A stretch of 5,628 nucleotides of DNA from Marinobacterium sp. xm-d-530 (GTDB taxonomy: Bacteria > Pseudomonadota > Gammaproteobacteria > Pseudomonadales > Balneatricaceae). The stretch covers positions 1 through 5,628 of the forward strand of contig CATEEE010000181.1 in the NCBI GenBank assembly GCA_949499045.1, in the 5' to 3' direction. Position numbers and translations under genes: made by a program. A model generated the notes under the pieces. That model saw only the letters and a program-made list of their open reading frames with translations. It did no database searches and was not told the DNA's origin. Below, in pieces: positions 1 through 3,086 of the stretch. The number at the start of each line of letters is the position of its first letter. Positions within the stretch are counted from its first letter, which is position 1.

Positions 1-258
1 GATCAACTTAAGAATAAGTTGGGTAGCGGTGTGGTTGTTCTTGCTGCACATGATGGTGAAAAAGTGAGTCTTGTAGCCGGTGTGACTAAAGACCTTACGG
101 GCCAAGTTAAAGCGGGCGACCTAATTCGTGAGCTTGCAACTCAACTCGGTGGTAAAGGTGGTGGTCGACCCGATATGGCTCAGGGCGGTGGCACCGACAT
201 AGCGGCTCTCCCGCAGGCGATTGCGGCGGTACCAGAATTAGTTAGAGCCGCACTTTAA
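1..258 (+). CDS. alaS: Alanyl-tRNA synthetase, C-terminal end (partial)
   Basis: This is the last 85 codons of an open frame that enters from the left edge and ends in TAA at 256-258. AlaRS charges tRNA-Ala in the cytoplasm. The visible part matches the C-terminal C-Ala/DHHA1 domain, which helps hold tRNA. It has a Gly-Ser-Gly-Val-Val segment near window residues 8-13, an amphipathic helix around residues 36-49, and the glycine-rich signature GGKGGGRPDMAQGGG at residues 50-64, which is characteristic of AlaRS C-termini. The family is about 870 residues long, so roughly 90% lies outside the window, including the catalytic core and the editing domain. lysC starts 30 bp downstream with no terminator between, so read-through is likely. 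Identification rests on the glycine-rich signature and on the alaS-csrA neighbourhood. Confidence 0.95.
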   Translation, partial: DQLKNKLGSGVVVLAAHDGEKVSLVAGVTKDLTGQVKAGDLIRELATQLGGKGGGRPDMAQGGGTDIAALPQAIAAVPELVRAAL

Positions 259-288
259 ATGTGCAGCGTTAATTGGAAATAGAGATAG

Positions 289-1524
289 ATGGCTTTATTT
301 GTACAAAAGTATGGCGGTACATCAGTAGGTTCAGTTGAGCGTATTGAAGCGGTCGCTGACAAAGTAAAACGATTCAAGGATCAGGGTCACGACATTGTCG
401 TCGTTGTCTCTGCTATGAGCGGTGAGACCAATCGCCTTATCGGTCTTGCAAAAGATATTACTGATAATCCAGATCCACGTGAATACGACGTATTGGTTTC
501 AACCGGTGAGCAAGTGACGATTTCACTGCTCTCGATGGCTTTAAAAAAACGAGGCCTAGGTGCGAAGTCCTACACTGGCGGTCAGGTCCGTATTCATACG
601 GATAGTTCTCATACCAAAGCACGTATCCAAAGTATCGATACCAGCAAAATGCGATCAGATCTTGATGAAGGTAATGTCATTGTTGTTGCTGGCTTCCAAG
701 GCATGGATGATGACGGCAATATCACAACGCTGGGTCGTGGTGGTTCTGATACAACGGGTGTTGCGCTGGCGGCTGCTTTAAAAGCGGACGAGTGTCAGAT
801 CTACACTGATGTCGATGGTGTTTATACGACAGACCCACGAGTTGTAGAGGGTGCTCGTCGTCTAGATAAAATCACCTTTGAAGAGATGCTAGAGATGGCC
901 AGTCTCGGTTCAAAGGTTTTGCAGATTCGCTCGGTTGAATTTGCAGGTAAATACAATGTTCCATTACGTGTATTGTCTAGCTTCCAAGACGGTGGCGGTA
1001 CACTTATTACTACAGAGGAAACTGATAGCGTGGAAAATCCAATTATTTCAGGCATCGCGTTTAATCGTGACGAAGCAAAACTGACGGTGTTGGGTGTGCC
1101 TGACCTTCCAGGTATTGCGTCACGTATCCTAGGCCCTGTCTCGTCTGCCAACATAGAAGTGGACATGATCGTTCAAAACGTCGCAGCGGATCAGACGACT
1201 GACTTTACTTTTACAGTACATCGTAATGACTACGATAAAGCGTTGGCTATCCTCGAAGAGACGGCTAATGAGCTTGGTGCCCGTGAAGTGAAGGGCGACA
1301 ATAAGATTGCTAAAGTCTCTATTGTGGGTGTGGGTATGCGTTCTCACGCAGGTGTTGCAAGCAATATGTTCACAACCCTAGCGAAAGAGAATATCAATAT
1401 CCAGATGATCTCTACGTCAGAGATTAAAGTCTCTGTTGTAATCTCAGAGAAGTACATGGAACTAGCGGTTCGAGCACTGCACAGTGCGTTTGAGCTTGAT
1501 CAGGCAGACAGCGTCGCTGAATAA
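289..1524 (+). CDS. lysC: Aspartate kinase, monofunctional two-ACT-domain type
   Basis: Cytoplasmic aspartokinase of 411 residues. It phosphorylates L-aspartate with ATP, the first step to lysine, diaminopimelate, threonine, methionine and isoleucine. The amino-acid-kinase domain spans about residues 1-245. It contains KYGGTSVGS (7-15), STGEQ (71-75), GRGGSDTT (149-156) and TDVDGVYTTDPR (173-184), the substrate- and nucleotide-binding motifs. Two ACT domains follow (about 262-335 and 342-405), with VDMIVQNV (291-298) and STSEIKVSVVI (375-385), the usual lysine/threonine effector region. Length and layout match the Corynebacterium/Bacillus/Pseudomonas type, not the larger E. coli AKIII or a homoserine-dehydrogenase fusion. 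ATG 289 is chosen because the kinase motif begins at residue 7. Its ribosome site is weak (GGA at 275-277, GAGA at 282-285). A lysine riboswitch cannot fit in the 30-bp upstream gap. An internal in-frame GTG start is listed separately. Confidence 0.96.
   Translation: MALFVQKYGGTSVGSVERIEAVADKVKRFKDQGHDIVVVVSAMSGETNRLIGLAKDITDNPDPREYDVLVSTGEQVTISLLSMALKKRGLGAKSYTGGQVRIHTDSSHTKARIQSIDTSKMRSDLDEGNVIVVAGFQGMDDDGNITTLGRGGSDTTGVALAAALKADECQIYTDVDGVYTTDPRVVEGARRLDKITFEEMLEMASLGSKVLQIRSVEFAGKYNVPLRVLSSFQDGGGTLITTEETDSVENPIISGIAFNRDEAKLTVLGVPDLPGIASRILGPVSSANIEVDMIVQNVAADQTTDFTFTVHRNDYDKALAILEETANELGAREVKGDNKIAKVSIVGVGMRSHAGVASNMFTTLAKENINIQMISTSEIKVSVVISEKYMELAVRALHSAFELDQADSVAE
1030..1524 (+). CDS. 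Possible internal start: separate aspartokinase beta (ACT) subunit
   Basis: GTG at 1030-1032 is codon 248 of lysC, in frame. It is preceded by AGAGGA at 1014-1019 with a 10-base spacer, a better Shine-Dalgarno site than the one at the main lysC start. Translation from it would give 164 residues containing only the two ACT regulatory domains. It is known that Bacillus subtilis aspartokinase II and Corynebacterium glutamicum LysC are alpha2beta2 enzymes whose beta subunit comes from an internal in-frame start at this domain boundary. The B. subtilis beta subunit is 163 residues within a 408-residue alpha. That this gene does the same is an inference from position and ribosome-site quality. AGAGGA also encodes ordinary residues here, so chance is possible. 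Confidence 0.45.
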   Translation: MENPIISGIAFNRDEAKLTVLGVPDLPGIASRILGPVSSANIEVDMIVQNVAADQTTDFTFTVHRNDYDKALAILEETANELGAREVKGDNKIAKVSIVGVGMRSHAGVASNMFTTLAKENINIQMISTSEIKVSVVISEKYMELAVRALHSAFELDQADSVAE

Positions 1525-1525
1525 T
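1496..1525 (+). promoter_or_regulatory. Candidate csrA promoter at the end of lysC (weak)
   Basis: TTGATC at 1496-1501 and AATAAT at 1520-1525 are separated by 18 bp. They match the sigma-70 consensus at 4/6 and 5/6, but the -10 box lacks the important first T. It would give a leader of roughly 65-70 bases that includes the hairpin and GGA motifs upstream of csrA. Read-through from lysC is an equally plausible source of csrA mRNA. Confidence 0.3.
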
Positions 1526-1554
1526 CGCTACACAGCATATTTGGATTCGCATAA

Positions 1555-1572
1555 GGCGATCATTTGATCGCC
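1555..1572 (+). other. Perfect hairpin between lysC and csrA
   Basis: GGCGATC and GATCGCC pair perfectly (7 bp) around the loop ATTT. The element lies 30 bases after the lysC stop and 27 bases before csrA. The bases that follow (TATCTTAAAT) are not a T-run, so it is a poor intrinsic terminator. It could be an mRNA 3'-end stabiliser, a processing site, or part of the csrA leader structure. Confidence 0.6.
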
Positions 1573-1582
1573 TATCTTAAAT

Positions 1583-1599
1583 GGATTTAGGAGAAGCTG
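1583..1599 (+). promoter_or_regulatory. csrA ribosome-binding site with CsrA-type GGA motifs
   Basis: AGGAG at 1589-1593 lies 6 bases before the csrA ATG at 1600 and is a strong ribosome site. Its GGA core (1590-1592) is also the core of the CsrA recognition sequence. A second GGA is at 1583-1585 and a third at 1543-1545. In E. coli, CsrA represses its own translation by binding several such sites in the csrA leader, one of them over the Shine-Dalgarno. The same autoregulation is inferred here. Confidence 0.6.
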
Positions 1600-1791
1600 A
1601 TGCTAATACTGACAAGACGAGTTGGTGAAACACTAATGATTGGTGACAATATCAGTGTCACCGTTCTTGGCGTTAAAGGTAATCAGGTGCGAATCGGTGT
1701 GAATGCACCAAAAGACGTTTCCATTCATCGTGAAGAGATCTATCAAAGGATCTTGGATGAAAAAGAGCAGGAAAATAGCGGAAAATCATAA
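1600..1791 (+). CDS. csrA: Carbon storage regulator CsrA (RsmA)
   Basis: Homodimeric RNA-binding protein of 63 residues that binds GGA motifs in mRNA leaders and changes translation or stability. It governs carbon metabolism, motility, biofilm and virulence circuits, and is antagonised by CsrB-type small RNAs. The start MLILTRRVGE and the core VLGVKGNQVRIGVNAPK (residues 22-38) are essentially those of E. coli CsrA. The RNA-contacting residues L4, R6, R7 and R44 are present. Divergence from E. coli is mainly at residues 17-19 and in the C-terminal tail after about residue 51, as expected for a free-living relative. The start is fixed by AGGAG at a 6-base spacing. The flanking order alaS/lysC upstream and tRNA-Ser/tRNA-Arg downstream supports orthology. 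Autoregulation through the leader GGA motifs is likely but not shown. Confidence 0.98.
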   Translation: MLILTRRVGETLMIGDNISVTVLGVKGNQVRIGVNAPKDVSIHREEIYQRILDEKEQENSGKS

Positions 1792-1804
1792 GTTTTTCCC
1801 TTTT
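1780..1804 (+). terminator. Weak candidate terminator overlapping the csrA stop
   Basis: GGAAAA (1780-1785) pairs with TTTTCC (1794-1799) across an 8-base loop that contains the csrA stop codon, followed after one C by TTTT (1801-1804). The stem is mostly A-U, so termination would be inefficient. csrA transcripts may run into the tRNA operon. Confidence 0.3.
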
Positions 1805-1809
1805 AGGGT

Positions 1810-1844
1810 TTCACTTTAGTCACCTCTCTTGTACTATACGCGCC
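1810..1844 (+). promoter_or_regulatory. Candidate promoter of the tRNA-Ser/Arg operon
   Basis: TTCACT (1810-1815) and TACTAT (1832-1837) are 16 bp apart, each matching the sigma-70 consensus at 4/6. They are followed by a GC-rich discriminator (ACGCGCC, 1838-1844), typical of stable-RNA promoters under stringent and growth-rate control. The start would fall near 1844, leaving a leader of about 8-10 bases before tRNA-Ser. Overlapping alternatives such as TATACG at 1835-1840 exist, so the exact boxes are uncertain. Confidence 0.5.
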
Positions 1845-1852
1845 GTTGATAA

Positions 1853-1942
1853 GGAGCGGTGGCCGAGTGGCTGAAGGCGCACCCCTGCTAAGGGTGTATA
1901 CGTTTACGCGTATCGAGGGTTCGAATCCCTCTCGCTCCGCCA
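1853..1942 (+). tRNA. tRNA-Ser (anticodon GCT)
   Basis: A 90-base class II tRNA with encoded CCA (1940-1942). The acceptor GGAGCGG pairs with TCGCTCC through a final G-U. The anticodon stem is CACCC/GGGTG, with a loop carrying GCT at 1887-1889, so it reads AGC and AGU. A long variable arm (ATACG, loop TTTA, then CGTAT) follows, as required for serine identity. The T arm is GAGGG/CCCTC around TTCGAAT. It is the first gene of the cluster and corresponds in position to E. coli serV downstream of csrA. Only 10 bases separate it from the next tRNA. Confidence 0.97.
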
Positions 1943-1952
1943 TCAAGATTAA

Positions 1953-2029
1953 GCGCCCGTAGCTCAGCTGGATAGAGTACCTGGCTACGAACCAGGCGGT
2001 CGCACGTTCGAATCGTGCCGGGCGCGCCA
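1953..2029 (+). tRNA. tRNA-Arg (anticodon ACG), copy 1
   Basis: A 77-base tRNA with encoded CCA. The acceptor GCGCCCG pairs with CGGGCGC, and the discriminator is G. The anticodon stem is CCTGG/CCAGG around CTACGAA, giving ACG at 1987-1989. A34 would be converted to inosine by TadA, so it reads CGU, CGC and CGA. It is identical to the two following copies and matches the argV-type genes of E. coli in position and identity. The flanks TCAAGATT (1943-1950) and AATCTTGA (2029-2036) are exactly complementary. Confidence 0.97.
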
Positions 2030-2080
2030 ATCTTGAGTTTTCACTTCTATAGTGTTTTCATCGACCAACATCTGAAATAA

Positions 2081-2157
2081 GCGCCCGTAGCTCAGCTGGA
2101 TAGAGTACCTGGCTACGAACCAGGCGGTCGCACGTTCGAATCGTGCCGGGCGCGCCA
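2081..2157 (+). tRNA. tRNA-Arg (anticodon ACG), copy 2
   Basis: Identical over 77 bases to copy 1, with ACG at 2115-2117 and encoded CCA at 2155-2157. It lies 51 bases after copy 1. Its flanks TCTGAAAT (2071-2078) and ATTTCAGA (2157-2164) form a perfect 8-bp helix. The helix differs in sequence from that of copy 1 but sits in the same place, two bases (AA) before the mature 5' end. Confidence 0.97.
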
Positions 2158-2180
2158 TTTCAGAAACACGCAACACCTCA

Positions 2181-2257
2181 GCGCCCGTAGCTCAGCTGGA
2201 TAGAGTACCTGGCTACGAACCAGGCGGTCGCACGTTCGAATCGTGCCGGGCGCGCCA
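2181..2257 (+). tRNA. tRNA-Arg (anticodon ACG), copy 3
   Basis: Identical over 77 bases to copies 1 and 2, with ACG at 2215-2217. It is 23 bases after copy 2 and 11 bases before a strong terminator, so it is the last intact tRNA of the operon. Unlike the other copies it has no complementary leader and trailer (leader ends in ACCTCA, trailer begins ATATTC). Confidence 0.97.
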
Positions 2258-2268
2258 TATTCAAAAGA

Positions 2269-2297
2269 AATGCTACCTTTATGGTGGCATTTTTTTT
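2269..2297 (+). terminator. Intrinsic terminator of the tRNA operon
   Basis: AATGCTACC (2269-2277) and GGTGGCATT (2283-2291) form a 9-bp stem with one U-G pair and the loop TTTAT. It runs directly into a T-tract of eight (2290-2297). A textbook rho-independent terminator 11 bases after the last intact tRNA. Confidence 0.93.
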
Positions 2298-2299
2298 GA

Positions 2300-2315
2300 A
2301 CTGGGCTTTCCCAGT
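2300..2315 (+). other. Post-terminator hairpin, copy A
   Basis: ACTGGG and CCCAGT form a perfect 6-bp stem around CTTT, two bases after the T-tract of the terminator. It has no T-run of its own. Its role is unknown; a backup structure or a remnant carried along by the duplication are both possible. Confidence 0.6.
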
Positions 2316-2325
2316 CGAGCCAATC

Positions 2326-2410
2326 GTGCCCCCCAAAGTTATGCCGCTAGAGTACCTGGGCTTTTATGAGCCACAGCGCTACCAGCCGGTTCAAATTACA
2401 AAGCACGCCA
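2326..2410 (+). pseudogene. Decayed tRNA-Arg copy
   Basis: An 85-base stretch lying where a fourth tRNA should be, immediately before the second terminator copy. It ends GCACGCCA (2403-2410), like the acceptor-discriminator-CCA end of tRNA-Arg. It starts GTGCCCC, of which GTGC can still pair with GCAC. TAGAGTACCTGG (2348-2359) is an exact 12-base match to the D arm and 5' anticodon stem of the neighbouring tRNA-Arg genes. GTTCAAAT (2389-2396) resembles a T loop. The anticodon arm is replaced by a different hairpin (CTGGGCT at 2356-2362 with AGCC-A-CAG at 2369-2376). The T stem no longer pairs, and the length exceeds the normal 77. It is therefore almost certainly not a working tRNA. The origin by duplication of the tRNA-plus-terminator unit is inferred. 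Confidence 0.7.
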
Positions 2411-2421
2411 TATTTAAAAGA

Positions 2422-2450
2422 AATGCTACCTTTATGGTGGCATTTTTTTT
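2422..2450 (+). terminator. Second, duplicate intrinsic terminator
   Basis: The same 9-bp stem (2422-2430 with 2436-2444), the same TTTAT loop and eight Ts (2443-2450) as the terminator at 2269. It would stop transcripts that escape the first one, yielding a short RNA carrying the decayed tRNA. Confidence 0.93.
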
Positions 2451-2452
2451 GA

Positions 2453-2468
2453 ACTGGGATTGCCCAGT
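2453..2468 (+). other. Post-terminator hairpin, copy B
   Basis: The stem ACTGGG/CCCAGT is unchanged from copy A, while the loop is ATTG instead of CTTT. The loop change creates a GGA at the top of the stem (2457-2459). Function unknown. Confidence 0.55.
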
Positions 2469-2534
2469 CGAGTCAGCGCGCTCGTTCGACTAAAACGCAT
2501 TAGCGCCATCTCTTCTCCCCCTACCTGAAAACAA

Positions 2535-2551
2535 AATGAGACTTTCTCATT
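2535..2551 (+). other. Hairpin enclosing the start codon of the small basic ORF
   Basis: AATGAGA (2535-2541) pairs perfectly with TCTCATT (2545-2551) around CTT. If the ORF at 2536 were translated, its ATG would lie inside this 7-bp stem. Confidence 0.5.
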
Positions 2552-2670
2552 CTTTAGTCGCAATGAAAGTCATGGCGAAACTGATACAGATACGCCGTTA
2601 CAGAGTGCGTAAACACTGCCGCTTCATTCGTAAGTTGACTGGTAAGTTAAAAAAACGACCTTTTTTGTAA
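2536..2670 (+). CDS. Doubtful 44-residue, highly basic peptide
   Basis: ATG 2536 to TAA 2668-2670 encodes 44 residues with 8 Arg, 7 Lys and no Asp or Glu. Residues 20-33 include RRYRVRKHCRF and the tail reads GKLKKRPFL. The first 19 residues are mildly hydrophobic. I recognise no family. Against it: no Shine-Dalgarno is visible upstream, the start codon lies in a hairpin, and it uses codons that are rare in highly expressed genes (AGA twice, ATA twice, CGA). For it: the strong one-sided charge is unusual for random sequence, and the frame fills much of an otherwise empty gap. E. coli tyrT has a comparable oddity, a small protamine-like ORF (tpr) in repeats downstream of a tRNA operon, but no homology is claimed. 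Confidence 0.25.
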   Translation: MRLSHSLVAMKVMAKLIQIRRYRVRKHCRFIRKLTGKLKKRPFL

Positions 2671-2692
2671 ATTCACTACATACAAAGTGGAC

Positions 2693-2721
2693 TTGATATG
2701 GGTGCGGGGCTATGGGATAAC
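2693..2721 (+). promoter_or_regulatory. Candidate promoter of the oadGAB operon
   Basis: TTGATA (2693-2698, 5/6 to the -35 consensus) and GATAAC (2716-2721, 4/6 to the -10 consensus) are separated by exactly 17 bp. It is the best sigma-70 match I found by eye upstream of oadG. It would give a leader of about 85 bases. A dyad CACT-N8-AGTG (2674-2689) just upstream could be an operator. TAAAAT at 2768-2773 is an alternative -10 box, but no good -35 box accompanies it. Confidence 0.4.
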
Positions 2722-2813
2722 TGTTCCCGTATGCTGTTAGGTAGGGGTTTTTTTGCGCATAGTTCCTTAAAATATGCCAAACCCTTTGAATTATTTTTAT
2801 TGGAGTAGATTAG

Positions 2814-3047
2814 ATGAATAGTCTGATATCAGAAGGCCTCAACCTCATGGTCTATGGTATGGGTTTCGTTTTCGTATTCCTTACGCTGTTGGTCATTGTC
2901 ACTACATTAATGTCTAAACTGGTAAATAAGTTTTTACCTGAGCCAATTGTAGAGCCAAAAGCCAAAGCGTCTGCGCCTCAAACTGCAGGCAACAATGATG
3001 AGTTGTTGGCTGTGTTGACGGCAGCGGTTCACAAATACCGTAAGTAA
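2814..3047 (+). CDS. oadG: Oxaloacetate decarboxylase Na+ pump, gamma subunit
   Basis: Small membrane subunit of 77 residues. It joins the biotin-carrying alpha subunit to the membrane beta subunit in the sodium pump. The sequence shows a short N-terminus and one strong transmembrane helix (about residues 11-33). A Pro/Ala/Lys-rich linker follows (about 42-58), then a short helical tail ending AAVHKYRK. In studied OadG proteins the C-terminal tail contacts OadA and includes histidines linked to metal binding; only one His (H73) is present here. ATG 2814 has GGAG at 2802-2805, 8 bases upstream. It is first in the operon, 39 bp before oadA. The family diverges quickly, so the call rests on size, topology and gene order as well as the conserved tail. 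Confidence 0.93.
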   Translation: MNSLISEGLNLMVYGMGFVFVFLTLLVIVTTLMSKLVNKFLPEPIVEPKAKASAPQTAGNNDELLAVLTAAVHKYRK

Positions 3048-3086
3048 TTTTAGGCACTGCCTTTTAACAAGAGAGAACTTAAGTTT

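Larger units (their letters stand above)
2255..2319. repeat. tRNA-tail-plus-terminator direct repeat, copy A
   Basis: A 65-base unit running from the CCA of the third tRNA-Arg through its terminator and a second hairpin to CGAG. It matches 2408-2472 at 62 of 65 positions (differences at 2262, 2306 and 2309), with an offset of 153 bp. The shared CCA shows that the duplicated unit included a tRNA 3' end. Confidence 0.93.
2408..2472. repeat. tRNA-tail-plus-terminator direct repeat, copy B
   Basis: Second copy of the 65-base unit described at 2255-2319, following the decayed tRNA. All of its terminator bases are unchanged. Two of the three differences lie in the loop of the post-terminator hairpin and one lies just upstream of the terminator. 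Confidence 0.93.
2473..2813. other. Intergenic region between tRNA cluster and oadG
   Basis: About 340 bases without a recognised gene. It holds a doubtful basic ORF (2536-2670), an A-run facing a T-run (2649-2655 and 2661-2666), and a small dyad CACT/AGTG (2674-2689). A candidate oad promoter (2693-2721) is followed by a long leader. That leader contains a stem TATGGGA/TCCCGTA (2711-2717 with 2725-2731) and seven Ts (2748-2754). No known riboswitch or RNA gene is recognised. Confidence 0.6.

Noticed and set aside
259..288. Lysine riboswitch or attenuator upstream of lysC
   Set aside because: Only 30 bases separate alaS and lysC, too short for a riboswitch and without a hairpin-plus-T signature.
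822..1347. Minus-strand ORFs opposite lysC (822-1166 and 1129-1347)
   Set aside because: Shadows of the strongly supported lysC frame, with low-complexity composition and no recognisable domain.
1803..2176. Two minus-strand ORFs (1803-2030 and 1985-2176) with similar peptides such as ARPARFERATAWF
   Set aside because: They are antisense translations of the tRNA-Ser and tRNA-Arg genes, a well-known source of false proteins in databases.
2255..2472. Direct repeats at a tRNA 3' end as attL/attR of an integrated element
   Set aside because: The copies enclose only 88 bp with no integrase or cargo, and the enclosed sequence is tRNA-like, so local duplication explains it better.
2281..2493. Plus-strand 70-codon ORF with a repeated MVAFFLNW segment
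   Set aside because: It starts inside the first terminator stem and its internal repeat is just the duplicated terminator. No ribosome site or family is recognised.
2711..2754. Stem 2711-2731 plus T-run 2748-2754 as an intrinsic terminator
   Set aside because: Sixteen bases separate the stem from the T-run, so it does not have terminator geometry.
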